Source: Rhizobiales bacterium 65-79
GTDB lineage: Bacteria; Pseudomonadota; Alphaproteobacteria; Rhizobiales; Rhizobiaceae
Direction: 5' to 3'
Length of the DNA: 64,000 bases
NCBI GenBank assembly: GCA_001896885.1
Contig: MKRJ01000019.1
Coordinates: 124,001-188,000, forward strand
The position numbers and the translations under genes were made by a program. Positions 52,875 to 62,004 of the stretch are shown here, one piece after another. The stretch's first letter is position 1. Each line of letters opens with the position of its first letter. Below the pieces are notes generated by a model that was not told the origin of the DNA, searched no databases, and saw only the letters and a list, made by a program, of their open reading frames with translations.

Positions 52875-53909
52875 ATGAACATTACACGGATTTCGCGGCG
52901 CAACGTCCTGAAGGCGGGCGCCGGATTGGCAGGCGCGCTCGCCCTGCCGACGATCGTGACCAGCCGCGGCATGGCCGCCGGCGGCACGCAGACGGTCAAC
53001 ATGCAGATCGGCTGGATCACCGGCGGCAACCAGATCGGCGAGGTCGTCGCCAAACGCCTCGGCTATTTCGAGGAAGAGAAGATAAACTTCGCCATCCAGG
53101 CCGGCGGGCCGAGCATAGACGGCGTGGCGATCGTCGCTTCCGGCCGCTACGAGGTCGGGCAGGTCTCCTCGAGCCCCTCGCTCATGCTGGCGGCCTCGCA
53201 GCACATCCCCGTGACCTGCTTCGCGGTCGGTGCCCAGAAGCACCCCTATGCCTTCTTCTCGCTGGCCAAGGACCCGATCCGGACGCCGCAGGAGATGATC
53301 GGCAAGAAGATCGGCATCCAGGCGACCGGCCAGATCCTGCTCACCGCCCTTCTGAAGAAGCACAACATTCCCGAGGACAAGGTCGAGAAGGTCATCGTCG
53401 GCTCCGACTTCACGCCGCTCCTCACCGGCCAGGTGGACGCCTTCACCGGTTGGGCGACGAGCATCACCCAGCTCAAGATGCTGGGGCCGGACTATGTGAC
53501 GATGAGATTGTGGGACGAGGGCATCCAGCTCTACGGCCTGCCCTACTACGCCACCCAGGATACGCTGAAGAACAAGGCCGAGATGCTCGCAGCCTTCCTG
53601 CGCGCCGCCGGCAAGGGCTGGGCCTACTGCAAGGCCAATCCCGAAAAGGCCGTCGACCTTCTCGTCCAGGAATACCCGAACCTGGTCAAGAAGGACGAGT
53701 TGGCGGGCGCGCCCGTCATGCTCTCCTACGAATTCACCGAGCGCACCAAGGAGCATGGCTGGGGCAGTTTCGACATGGCCGTCTGGCGGGAGCAGATCAA
53801 GACCTACGCCGATCTCGGCCAGTTCTCCGCCGGCGCCCCGACGCTCGATAGCGTCGCGACGACCGCGATCCTCGACATGACCAAAGACTCGCGGCCGAAG
53901 ATCGGCTGA
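52875..53909 (+). CDS. ABC transporter substrate-binding protein (SsuA/TauA/NrtA-like), copy 2
   Basis: 344 residues with a Tat-like signal (ISRRNVLKAGAGLAGALALP). Very similar to copy 1 throughout (NMQIGWITGGNQIGEVVAKRLGYFEEE; GSDFTPLLTGQVDAFTGWATS) but differing in the binding-cleft segments, so the two may capture related ligands for one transporter. It directly precedes the ATPase and permease genes, from which it is 11 bp away. Confidence 0.9.
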   Translation: MNITRISRRNVLKAGAGLAGALALPTIVTSRGMAAGGTQTVNMQIGWITGGNQIGEVVAKRLGYFEEEKINFAIQAGGPSIDGVAIVASGRYEVGQVSSSPSLMLAASQHIPVTCFAVGAQKHPYAFFSLAKDPIRTPQEMIGKKIGIQATGQILLTALLKKHNIPEDKVEKVIVGSDFTPLLTGQVDAFTGWATSITQLKMLGPDYVTMRLWDEGIQLYGLPYYATQDTLKNKAEMLAAFLRAAGKGWAYCKANPEKAVDLLVQEYPNLVKKDELAGAPVMLSYEFTERTKEHGWGSFDMAVWREQIKTYADLGQFSAGAPTLDSVATTAILDMTKDSRPKIG

Positions 53910-53920
53910 GGAGAGGACCG

Positions 53921-54733
53921 ATGATGGAAGTCGCCGTCATGGAACGAACCGACCAGAAACCGGCCGCTAACGCGGCCGCCGTCGAGCTCTCGCGTGTCAC
54001 CGTGCGCTTCACTACGGATCGCGGCTCGGTGACCGCGCTGGAAAACATCGACCTGACGGTGCCGAACGGCGGCTTCCTCACCCTGCTCGGCCCCTCGGGC
54101 TGCGGCAAGTCTACATTGCTGCGCGTCGTTTCGGACCTGATCCAGCCGACCTCCGGCAGCGTCAAGGTGCTCGGCGGCGATGCGGCAGCCGCCCGCGCCC
54201 GCCGCGAGATCGGCTTCGTCTTCCAGGACGCGGCCCTGCTCCCCTGGCGGACCGCGATCGAAAACGTCTCCTTGCCGCTGGAAGTTGGCGGCAGGAACGC
54301 CCGTCCGGGCCGCCGCACGCCCAAGGAGCTTCTCGAACTGGTCGGCCTCGCCGGCTGGGAGAACGCCCTGCCGCACGAACTCTCGGGCGGCATGCGCCAG
54401 CGCGTGTCGATTGCCCGCGCGCTCGTCAACGATCCGAAGCTGCTCCTGATGGACGAGCCCTTCGGGGCGCTCGACGAGATCACCCGCGACCGGCTTAACG
54501 AGGAGTTGCTGAGCGTCTGGCAGGAAACGGACACGACGATCCTGTTCGTTACCCATTCCATCTACGAGGCCGCCTTCCTCGGCCAACAGGTGCTCTTGCT
54601 CGCCGCCCGGCCCGGCCGCGTGCGCGAGACGGTAGAGGTGCCCCTGCCGAGCCCGCGCCACATCGAGCAACGCGAAAGCGTGCAATTCATCGAACTCGCC
54701 GCGCATCTGCGCCGTGTGCTGGAGACCTGCTGA
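53921..54733 (+). CDS. ABC transporter ATP-binding protein (SsuB/TauB-like)
   Basis: 270-residue ATPase. Walker A GPSGCGKST, Q-loop FVFQDAALLPWR, signature LSGGMRQR, Walker B LLLMDEPFGALDE, and switch VTHS. The N-terminal start may be 53921 or the ATG at 53939. The stop overlaps the permease start by a single base. Powers import of the substrate bound by the two paralogous binding proteins. Confidence 0.93.
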   Translation: MMEVAVMERTDQKPAANAAAVELSRVTVRFTTDRGSVTALENIDLTVPNGGFLTLLGPSGCGKSTLLRVVSDLIQPTSGSVKVLGGDAAAARARREIGFVFQDAALLPWRTAIENVSLPLEVGGRNARPGRRTPKELLELVGLAGWENALPHELSGGMRQRVSIARALVNDPKLLLMDEPFGALDEITRDRLNEELLSVWQETDTTILFVTHSIYEAAFLGQQVLLLAARPGRVRETVEVPLPSPRHIEQRESVQFIELAAHLRRVLETC

Positions 54734-55578
54734 TGTCCGCCTCCGCCATCGAAGCCGCGCCCGTGTCCAAGACCTTCGACGACGACGACGCGCAAGCCCG
54801 TTTCGACGCCGACCGCCGCTATCTCGCCTGGCGCCGCCGGCTGCTCCCCGTGATCGCGACGGTCGGCATCCTCATCGTCTGGGAAGCCTCCGTCCATATT
54901 TTCGGCATCCGGCCCTTCATCGCGCCGGCGCCGAGCGCGGTCGCGGTGATGTTCGTGCAGAAATTCCCCCTGCTGATGGCCAATCTCGGCCCGACGGCGA
55001 TCGAAGCCATCAGCGGCTTCCTGATCGGCAACATCGCGGCGGTCCTGATCGCGACGAGCTTCGTCTATCAGCGCACGGTCGAGGAAGCCTTCTTCCCCGT
55101 CGCGGTGATGGTCCACACCATCCCGGTCATGGCCTATGCGCCGATCCTCGTCCTGCTCCTCGGCAACGGCATGGCGGCGAAGGTGGCGATCGCGGCGATG
55201 ATCTGTTTCTTCCCGACGCTGGTCAACATGACGCGCGGCCTGAGGAACGTGAACCCGCAGCACATGGAGCTGATGCGCATCCTTTCGGCGTCGCCGACGG
55301 AGATCTTCTTCAAGCTGCGCTTCAAGAACTCCCTGCCCTATCTCTTCTCGGCGCTGAAGATCGCTGCCGCAACGTCCGTGATCGGCGCCATCGTCGGCGA
55401 GTGGATAGGCTCCACCACGGGCATCGGGGCGCTCATCATCCAGGCCACCTACAATTTCGACTCGCCGCTTCTCTACGCGACCATCGTCGTCGGCTCCTGC
55501 TTCTCCGCCCTCTTCTTCGGCATCATCTCCTGGGCGGAACGCTTGAGCCTCAAGTGGAACGTCGCCGAGACGGCCTGA
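54733..55578 (+). CDS. ABC transporter permease (SsuC/TauC-like)
   Basis: 281 residues with six hydrophobic segments and the conserved ELMRILSASPTEIFFKLRFKNSLPYLFSALKIAAATSVIGAIVGEWIG region, the coupling loop for the ATPase. A long cytoplasmic start (residues 1-30) precedes helix 1. Ends 38 bp before the FAD oxidoreductase gene. Confidence 0.93.
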   Translation: MSASAIEAAPVSKTFDDDDAQARFDADRRYLAWRRRLLPVIATVGILIVWEASVHIFGIRPFIAPAPSAVAVMFVQKFPLLMANLGPTAIEAISGFLIGNIAAVLIATSFVYQRTVEEAFFPVAVMVHTIPVMAYAPILVLLLGNGMAAKVAIAAMICFFPTLVNMTRGLRNVNPQHMELMRILSASPTEIFFKLRFKNSLPYLFSALKIAAATSVIGAIVGEWIGSTTGIGALIIQATYNFDSPLLYATIVVGSCFSALFFGIISWAERLSLKWNVAETA

Positions 55579-55616
55579 TCGACAACCGTAAACGCGGATT
55601 TTCTGGAGGTCATGAA

Positions 55617-56972
55617 ATGACAACCCCTAACTACGTCACCGAGCCGGGCGGTCAGGTTCCCGTCGTCGCATCGAGCGATCTCGTCGTGGTCGGCGGCGGA
55701 CCGGCCGGCATATCGGCGGCGGTCGCCGGCGCCCGCAACGGGCTCTCGGTAACGCTGCTCGAGCGCTATCCATATCTCGGGGGCCTCGCCTCCGGCGGCA
55801 TGGTGCTGGTGCTCGACGACATGTGCGACGGCCCGGAAGTGACCGTGCGCGGCCTGTGCAGCGAGATCATCGACCGCATGACGCGGATGAACTTGTGCGT
55901 CACGCCGCCTGAAAGCGACTGGATTTCCGACACCGCCAAGTTCCGCCAATGGGCGCGCTGGGGCTGCTACAACTTCCATTCGCACCAGAAGCCGCAGCCG
56001 GTCTGCTACGCTTCCGCCTTCGATCCGGACGGCTTCAAGCGCGCCGCCAACGACATGGTGTCGGAAGCTGGCGTCAACCTTCGCCTGCATTCGTGGTTCT
56101 CCAAGCCCATCGTCGAGGACGGCGCCATCAAAGGTGTGATCTGCGAGACCAAGAGCGGCCGTCAGGCCGTGCTCGGCAAGGTCGTTGTCGACGCCACCGG
56201 CGATCTCGACGTGGCCGCCGCCGCCGGCTCTCCGCATTCGCTGGGCTCGTTCATCGTCACCACCGTCTTCCGCCTCGGCGGCATCGACACCGACGAGGCC
56301 GAGCGCTTCGAATACGAGGAACCGGAGGCTTTCTCGGTGCTCGACCGCGAGGCCAAGCGCATCATGGGTGGCTCCTGGGAGCGCTGGTGGCTGAAGACGC
56401 CGCTGCCGGGCATCGTCTGGTGCAACTGCCCGCACATGGCCGGCTTCGACGGCCTGTCGGTGGAGCACCTGACCAATGCCGATTTCAAGGGCCGCGAGCG
56501 CATCGCCGAGCTCGTCTCCTTCATCCGCGCCAAGATGCCGGGCTTCAAGAACGCCTTCGTGGTCGACGTCGCGCCGCAGATCGGCGTGCGCCAGTCGCGG
56601 CTTCTCGAAGGCGAATATGTGCTGACCAAGGAGGACGTGACGGCGCGCCGCCACTTCGAGGACAGCGTGGCGCGCGGCCGCGACTATTATTATCCCTACC
56701 GCACGCTTCTGCCCAAGGGCGTGTCGCAGCTTCTGGTCGCCGGCCGGCACTATTCCTCGACCGCCGCCGCGCAGCGCATTTCGCGCGAGATCCCGCCCTG
56801 CATGGCGATGGGCGAGGCGACGGGCGTCGCCGCGGCGCTTTCGCTGCAGGCCGGCGTCCCCGTCGACAAGGTCGACGTGCGCAAGGTGCAGGATACGCTG
56901 CGTGCCCAGGGCGCCGACCCGGGCGACCGGCCTTCGGCCAACGCGACGCTGGAGATGGCCGCGGCGGAATAG
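55617..56972 (+). CDS. FAD-dependent oxidoreductase
   Basis: 451 residues of the FAD_oxidored family. The N-terminus SSDLVVVGGGPAGISAAVAGARNGLSVTLLERYPYLGG is the dinucleotide-binding fold; a later VVVDATGDLDVAAAAGSP and the C-terminal LVAGRHYSSTAAAQRISREIPPCMAMGEATGVAAAL complete it. Such proteins often dehydrogenate a hydroxy or CoA-bound acid and pass electrons to a small partner. A ferredoxin gene three genes downstream could be that partner. ATG 55617 follows GGAGG. Confidence 0.88.
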   Translation: MTTPNYVTEPGGQVPVVASSDLVVVGGGPAGISAAVAGARNGLSVTLLERYPYLGGLASGGMVLVLDDMCDGPEVTVRGLCSEIIDRMTRMNLCVTPPESDWISDTAKFRQWARWGCYNFHSHQKPQPVCYASAFDPDGFKRAANDMVSEAGVNLRLHSWFSKPIVEDGAIKGVICETKSGRQAVLGKVVVDATGDLDVAAAAGSPHSLGSFIVTTVFRLGGIDTDEAERFEYEEPEAFSVLDREAKRIMGGSWERWWLKTPLPGIVWCNCPHMAGFDGLSVEHLTNADFKGRERIAELVSFIRAKMPGFKNAFVVDVAPQIGVRQSRLLEGEYVLTKEDVTARRHFEDSVARGRDYYYPYRTLLPKGVSQLLVAGRHYSSTAAAQRISREIPPCMAMGEATGVAAALSLQAGVPVDKVDVRKVQDTLRAQGADPGDRPSANATLEMAAAE

Positions 56973-57070
56973 TACGGCCCCTTATCCGGCCCGGAGCCTG
57001 CCCTTCGGGCCGGACCAAACATCGCCAGAAGGCGATTGGCTACTGAACATTGACTGGACAGGAACACGAA

Positions 57071-58276
57071 ATGTCATCTTCCGATACCCAGCCGCTCTCG
57101 GGCATCAAGATCATCGATTTCACGCAGGTGATGCTCGGCCCATGCTGCACGCAGGTGCTTGCCGATTACGGCGCCGACGTCATCAAGGTCGAGCGGCCGG
57201 GGGCGGGCGACCTTTCCCGCGGTTCCATCGCCGATGATCCGGACGGGCAGAACAACCCGGTCTTCCGCAGCCTCAACCGCAACAAGCGCTCCATCGCGCT
57301 CGACATGCGCAAGGACGACGCGAAGCAGGTCATCTACGAACTGGTGAAGACGGCCGACGTCGTGGTCAACAATTTCCGCGCCGGCGTCATGGAGCGCATG
57401 GGTTTCGGCCACGAGAAGCTCTCGGAGATCAACCCGCGCATCATCTCCGCCTTCGGTTCCGGCTTCGGCTCGAAGGGGCCGCTGTCGCACAAGGGCGGGC
57501 AGGACATCCTCGCCCAGGCGCTTTCGGGCGTGATGATGCGCAAGGCCGACCCCAGCCTGCCGACCTCGCTCTATTCGACCGCTCTTTGCGACTACACCGC
57601 CGGCATGCATCTCGTTCAGGCCATCCTGCTCGCGCTCCTGCAGCGCGAAAAGACCGGCCGCGGCCAGGCCGTCTCGGTCTCGCTCTTCGAATCGATGCTC
57701 GCCATGCAGATCCAGGAAGCGGCCATGTGGCTGCAGCGCCAGAAGGACCTGAATTGGGGCGCCTTCCCGCTGACCGGCGTCTTCGAGACGACCGACGGCG
57801 CGGTGGTGCTGGTCGGCGCCTTCAAGGCGAATCCGCTGCAGGACATCTGCAAGGCGCTCGATCTGCCCGACCTTTCGCAGGAGCCGCGCTTCGCGAGTTT
57901 CGCCGACAAGGTCGCCAACAAGGCGGAACTGCAGCGGCTCTTCCGCGAGCGCTTCGCGACGAACACGACCGAATACTGGCTCGGCCGGCTGGAGGAGCAG
58001 GACCTCCTCTGCGCGCCGGTGCTGACGCTGCCGCAGGCGCTCGACCACGGCCAGACCAAGGTCAACGGCTCCATCATCGAACTCGACGGAAGCATCCCCG
58101 TGCTGGGCTCGCCGCTCACCATGGACCCGAACGCCTTCAGGCTCAGGCATTCTCCGCCCGAGCTTGGCGGCGACGGCCGCGCCGTGCTCGAGGAAGCCGG
58201 ATATTCGGAAAACGAGATCGACCGCCTCGTCGAGACCGGCGCTCTTGTCGGCGAATGCCGCGGAGCCGCGGCATGA
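57071..58276 (+). CDS. CaiB/BaiF family CoA-transferase (class III)
   Basis: 401 residues. IIDFTQVMLGPCCTQVLADYGADVIKVERPG is the family N-terminus, and the catalytic aspartate is expected in YSTALCDYTAGMHL, aligned with Asp169 of FRC. Moves CoA from a donor ester to a carboxylate, activating a substrate acid for the hydratases that follow. The donor and acceptor cannot be told. The stop overlaps the enoyl-CoA hydratase start by four bases. Confidence 0.92.
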   Translation: MSSSDTQPLSGIKIIDFTQVMLGPCCTQVLADYGADVIKVERPGAGDLSRGSIADDPDGQNNPVFRSLNRNKRSIALDMRKDDAKQVIYELVKTADVVVNNFRAGVMERMGFGHEKLSEINPRIISAFGSGFGSKGPLSHKGGQDILAQALSGVMMRKADPSLPTSLYSTALCDYTAGMHLVQAILLALLQREKTGRGQAVSVSLFESMLAMQIQEAAMWLQRQKDLNWGAFPLTGVFETTDGAVVLVGAFKANPLQDICKALDLPDLSQEPRFASFADKVANKAELQRLFRERFATNTTEYWLGRLEEQDLLCAPVLTLPQALDHGQTKVNGSIIELDGSIPVLGSPLTMDPNAFRLRHSPPELGGDGRAVLEEAGYSENEIDRLVETGALVGECRGAAA

Positions 58277-59049
58277 GCGTGCTTTTTTCCGTCGAGGATC
58301 ACGTCGCGCGCGTCACCATCGACCGTCCCGATGTGCTCAACGCCGTCGATCTTGCCACCCAGACCGAACTGATCCGCATCTGGGAGGAAATCGAACAGAA
58401 CCGCGACGTGCGCGTCGTGGTGCTGACCGGGGCGGGTGACCGGGCCTTCTGCACTGGGGCCGACATGAAGGGCGGCTCGGGCATGAGCGGACTGGAATAC
58501 TGGGCCGCTCCCCGCCCCGGCGGCTTCGGCGGCATCGCGTTGCGCGATACGCTAAACGTGCCGGTCATCGCCCGCGTCAACGGCCATGCGCTCGGCGGCG
58601 GCATGGAGATGGTACTCGGCTGCGATATCGTCGTCGCCTCGGAGAAGGCGACCTTCGGCCTGCCGGAACCGCGCGTCGGCCGGCTGGCGCTCGACGGCGG
58701 CATCGCGCTGCTCGCGCGTCGCATCCCGCATGTCCAGGCGATGGGCCTGCTTCTGACCGGCCGCCGTATCGGCGCGGCGGAGGCGTTCCGCCTCGGCCTC
58801 GTCAACGAGGTCGCCGCGCCGGACGCGCTGGATGAAACGGTGAACCGCTGGGTGAAGGACATCCTCGCCTGCGCTCCCCTTTCGGTGCGGGCGGTCAAGG
58901 CGATGGTGCGTGCCGGCGAAGGGGTGAGCGCCAGCGAAGCGCAGATGCTGCGCCTGCCGGAACTGGTCGAGGCGCTGAAGTCGGAAGACCAGAACGAGGG
59001 CGTCGCCGCCTTCCGCGAGAAGCGCGCGCCGAACTGGAAAGGTCGCTGA
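58273..59049 (+). CDS. Enoyl-CoA hydratase/isomerase family protein
   Basis: 258 residues of the crotonase fold. RAFCTGADMKGGS is the oxyanion-hole region. GGGMEMVLGCD and FGLPEPRVGRLALDGG place the two glutamates expected for a hydratase. It may hydrate a CoA ester produced by the transferase gene, with which it overlaps. The MaoC-like gene earlier in the operon could serve the opposite stereochemistry or a second hydration step. Confidence 0.92.
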   Translation: MSVLFSVEDHVARVTIDRPDVLNAVDLATQTELIRIWEEIEQNRDVRVVVLTGAGDRAFCTGADMKGGSGMSGLEYWAAPRPGGFGGIALRDTLNVPVIARVNGHALGGGMEMVLGCDIVVASEKATFGLPEPRVGRLALDGGIALLARRIPHVQAMGLLLTGRRIGAAEAFRLGLVNEVAAPDALDETVNRWVKDILACAPLSVRAVKAMVRAGEGVSASEAQMLRLPELVEALKSEDQNEGVAAFREKRAPNWKGR

Positions 59050-59060
59050 GGGCGAAGCCC

Positions 59061-59408
59061 ATGGTCTATGTCATCGCCTCCACCTGCATCGACGTGAAGG
59101 ACGGCGCCTGCCAGGACGTCTGCCCGGTGGAATGCATCTACGAAGGCGGACGGATGATGTACATCCAGCCTGAGGAGTGCATCTCCTGCGGCCTCTGCCT
59201 TTCCGTCTGCCCGGTGGACGCGATCTGGTCGGAAGACGATCTGCCGCCGCACGAACGGGAATTTCAGGCCATCAATGCGGAATTTTTCGGTCCAGGCGTA
59301 ACGGGATGGGGCCAGCCGGGTGGCGCTTCGGCCCAATATCGGTCAGATAAGGACCATCCCGAAGTGGCGAGCCGAAAAGAGGAATTGATTACGCATGACG
59401 ATTCATAA
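59061..59408 (+). CDS. 7Fe-type ferredoxin
   Basis: 115 residues. Cysteines fit FdxA-type two-cluster ferredoxins: C9, C17, C21, C25 and C40, C43, C46, C50, the last four in C-x2-C-x2-C-x3-C with CP. The extra Cys11 of Azotobacter ferredoxin I is Val12 here. One [3Fe-4S] and one [4Fe-4S] cluster are expected. It overlaps the aldehyde dehydrogenase gene by 14 bp and may carry electrons from the FAD oxidoreductase. A genome-encoded housekeeping FdxA is another possibility. Confidence 0.93.
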   Translation: MVYVIASTCIDVKDGACQDVCPVECIYEGGRMMYIQPEECISCGLCLSVCPVDAIWSEDDLPPHEREFQAINAEFFGPGVTGWGQPGGASAQYRSDKDHPEVASRKEELITHDDS

Positions 59409-60831
59409 GAATTTCATCGCCGGCGAGTGGCTGGCGGGCGGCGACGAGACGAAGAACATCAACCCGTCGAACACCGAAGAGGTGATCGGCGTCTACACGC
59501 GGGCTTCGCGCCACGATGCCGAAACCGCAATCGCCGCGGCGCGCAAGGCCTTCCATGGCTGGGCGCGATCCGGCATCCAGCAGCGCCATGACATATTGAA
59601 GAAGATCGGCGACGAGATCCTTGCCCGCAAGGACGAACTCGGCCTGCTTCTCGCCCGCGAGGAAGGCAAGACGCTGCCCGAGGCGACCGGTGAGGTGATC
59701 CGCGCCGGACAGATATTCGACTTCTTCGCCGGCGAAGTGCTGAGGCTCTCCGGCGAGAAGATCGCCTCCACGCGCCCCGGCCTCGAGGTGGAGATCACGC
59801 GCGAGCCGGTCGGCGTCGTCGGCATCATCACGCCGTGGAACTTCCCGATCGCCATCCCCGCCTGGAAGATCGCGCCGGCCCTCGCCTACGGCAACACGGT
59901 CGTGTTCAAGCCGGCCGATCTCGTGCCCGGCTCGGCCTGGGCGCTCTCCGACATCATCGCGCGCGCCGGCCTGCCGGAAGGCGTGTTCAACCTGGTCATG
60001 GGCCGCGGCTCGGTGGTGGGCGATGCCATGCTGAACTCGCCCGACATCGACGCCATCACCTTCACCGGCTCGGTCGCGACCGGCCGGAAAGTCGCGGCGG
60101 CCTGCGTCGAGCATATGAGGAAGTTCCAGCTCGAGATGGGCGGCAAGAACCCGCTCGTCGTGCTGGACGACGCCGATATGAAGACCGCCGTGGAAGTCGC
60201 GGCCAACGGCGCCTTCTTCTCCACCGGCCAGCGCTGCACGGCCTCCTCGCGCCTCGTCGTCACCGACGGCATCCACGACAAGTTCGTCTCGGCGCTGACC
60301 GAAAGGCTGAAAGGCCTGACCGTGGACGACGCGGTCAAGAACGGCACCCATATCGGCCCCGTGGTCGACCAGTCGCAACTCGACCAGGACATCTCCTATA
60401 TCGACATCGGCCAGAAGGAAGGCGCCAAGCTTGCCTGGGGCGGCGAGCGGCTCAACCGTGAGAAGCCGGGCTTCTACCTGCAGCCGGCGCTGTTCGTCGA
60501 TACGGCGCCCGACATGCGCATCAACCGCGAGGAGATCTTCGGGCCGGTCGCGAGCGTCCAGCGCGTGAAGGGCTATGACGAGGCACTGGCCGTTGCCAAC
60601 GACACCAAATTCGGCCTGTCGTCCGGCATCTGCACGACCAGCCTGAAGCACGCCTCGCATTTCAAGCGCAATTCGGAGGCCGGCATGGTGATGGTCAACC
60701 TGCCGACGGCGGGCGTCGACTACCACGTGCCCTTCGGCGGCCGCAAAGGCTCCTCCTACGGGCCGCGCGAGCAGGGCCGCTACGCCGCCGAGTTCTACAC
60801 CACGGTCAAGACGGCCTACACGCTGCCGTAA
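59395..60831 (+). CDS. Aldehyde dehydrogenase (alpha-ketoglutaric semialdehyde dehydrogenase-like)
   Basis: 478 residues. Catalytic Cys281 in GQRCTASS and Glu247 in LEMGGKN; cofactor loop ITPWNFPIAIPAWK and FTGSVATGRKVA. Closest in tone to KGSADH/succinate-semialdehyde enzymes, and a DapA-family gene lies 195 bp downstream, as in some glucarate or hydroxyproline routes. Oxidises an acid semialdehyde with NAD(P). Last gene of the 51.3-60.8 kb operon; a palindromic element follows. Confidence 0.92.
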   Translation: MTIHKNFIAGEWLAGGDETKNINPSNTEEVIGVYTRASRHDAETAIAAARKAFHGWARSGIQQRHDILKKIGDEILARKDELGLLLAREEGKTLPEATGEVIRAGQIFDFFAGEVLRLSGEKIASTRPGLEVEITREPVGVVGIITPWNFPIAIPAWKIAPALAYGNTVVFKPADLVPGSAWALSDIIARAGLPEGVFNLVMGRGSVVGDAMLNSPDIDAITFTGSVATGRKVAAACVEHMRKFQLEMGGKNPLVVLDDADMKTAVEVAANGAFFSTGQRCTASSRLVVTDGIHDKFVSALTERLKGLTVDDAVKNGTHIGPVVDQSQLDQDISYIDIGQKEGAKLAWGGERLNREKPGFYLQPALFVDTAPDMRINREEIFGPVASVQRVKGYDEALAVANDTKFGLSSGICTTSLKHASHFKRNSEAGMVMVNLPTAGVDYHVPFGGRKGSSYGPREQGRYAAEFYTTVKTAYTLP

Positions 60832-60855
60832 AAATTGAAAAACGATGCCTGATTG

Positions 60856-60992
60856 CCCCCTCTCCGTCTCGGCTTCGCCTCGACACCTCTCCCCCACTCC
60901 GTGAGGGAGAGGACGAGCCGGCCGCACCGCCGGCACCCGTCCTCTCCTCCTTCAGGGGGAGAGGTGCCGAGCGCAGCGAGGCGGAGAGGGGG
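60856..60992. repeat. Imperfect inverted repeat, palindromic element
   Basis: Left arm 60856-60914 and right arm 60938-60992 pair imperfectly over about 55 bp around a GC-rich loop. The arm shares CCCCCTCTCCGTC and CACCTCTCCCCC with the perfect repeat at 31123-31254. It sits between the aldehyde dehydrogenase and DapA-family genes. Confidence 0.85.
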
Positions 60993-61025
60993 ATTACCTC
61001 AAGAGAGATTCTCGGAGAACCCTCA

Positions 61026-61961
61026 ATGCCCACCCTTTCCGGCGTGATCGCCGCAGCCGCCACGCCCGTCCGCGAGGATTTCTCGATCGACCTCGATCAT
61101 CTGGTCGAGCATTGCCGCTGGCTGCTCGGCGACGGCGGCTGCGACGGCATCAACCTGCTCGGCACCACCGGCGAGGCGACCTCCTTTTCGACGGAACAGC
61201 GCATCGCCGCGATGCGCGCGGTCGCCAAGGCCGGCCTGCCGCTCGACCGGTTCATGGTCGGCACCGGCGCGGCGGCGCTGGCCGATGCCTGCACGCTCAC
61301 CGCCGAGGCCAAGGCGCTCGGCTTTGCCGGCGCGCTGCTGCTGCCGCCCTTCTACTACAAGGGCCTCGATGCCGACGGCGTCGTCGCTTACGTCGAGGCG
61401 CTGATCGGCAAGGTCGGCGCGCAGGGCCTGAAGCTCTATCTCTATCATTTCCCGGCCAATTCGGCCGTGCCCTACACGCCCCAGATCGTGGCGCGCCTGC
61501 GCAATGCCCATCCGAAGCAGGTGCTCGGCCTCAAGGACAGTTCGGGCGACCTCGATTACTCCGCCGGCCTGGCGCGCGAACTGCCGGGCTTCGCCGTCTT
61601 CCCCAGCGCGGAGGCCTCGCTCGGCCGCGCGGCGGAACTCGGCTTCGCCGGCTGTATCTCGGCCACCGCCAACGTCACCGGACCCTACGCGCAGATCGCC
61701 TGGAGCGGTTCGGACGAAGGCGCAAAAAAGGAAGCGCTCGACAATGCCGTCGATATCCGCGCCATCATCGCGCGTTTCCCGCTGGTCGCCTCGATAAAGG
61801 CGGCGCTGGCGCTTCTGACCGGCCGCGAGGGCTGGGCGCGCACCATGCCGCCGCTGACGCCGCTGACGGCAAAGCAACGCTCCGAACTTGCCGAGGCGCT
61901 CTCGACCAGCGCATTGGGAAAAGTCGCAGACCTGACCGGGAAGCGGCAAGCCGTGGCGTAA
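61026..61961 (+). CDS. Dihydrodipicolinate synthase (DapA) family aldolase/dehydratase
   Basis: 311-residue TIM barrel of class I aldolases. NLLGTTGEATSFS is the carboxylate-binding loop, a tyrosine in LYHFPAN aligns with the catalytic proton relay, and Lys in GLKDSSGD forms the Schiff base. In catabolic clusters these are keto-deoxy-acid aldolases or 5-keto-4-deoxyglucarate dehydratases rather than lysine enzymes. The preceding KGSADH-like gene supports the second idea, but it is separated by a palindromic repeat and has its own ribosome site. Confidence 0.88.
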   Translation: MPTLSGVIAAAATPVREDFSIDLDHLVEHCRWLLGDGGCDGINLLGTTGEATSFSTEQRIAAMRAVAKAGLPLDRFMVGTGAAALADACTLTAEAKALGFAGALLLPPFYYKGLDADGVVAYVEALIGKVGAQGLKLYLYHFPANSAVPYTPQIVARLRNAHPKQVLGLKDSSGDLDYSAGLARELPGFAVFPSAEASLGRAAELGFAGCISATANVTGPYAQIAWSGSDEGAKKEALDNAVDIRAIIARFPLVASIKAALALLTGREGWARTMPPLTPLTAKQRSELAEALSTSALGKVADLTGKRQAVA

Positions 61962-62004
61962 GGGACTGTCTTACATAACGCCGGTTCGGGTATGGCGACC
62001 AAAG

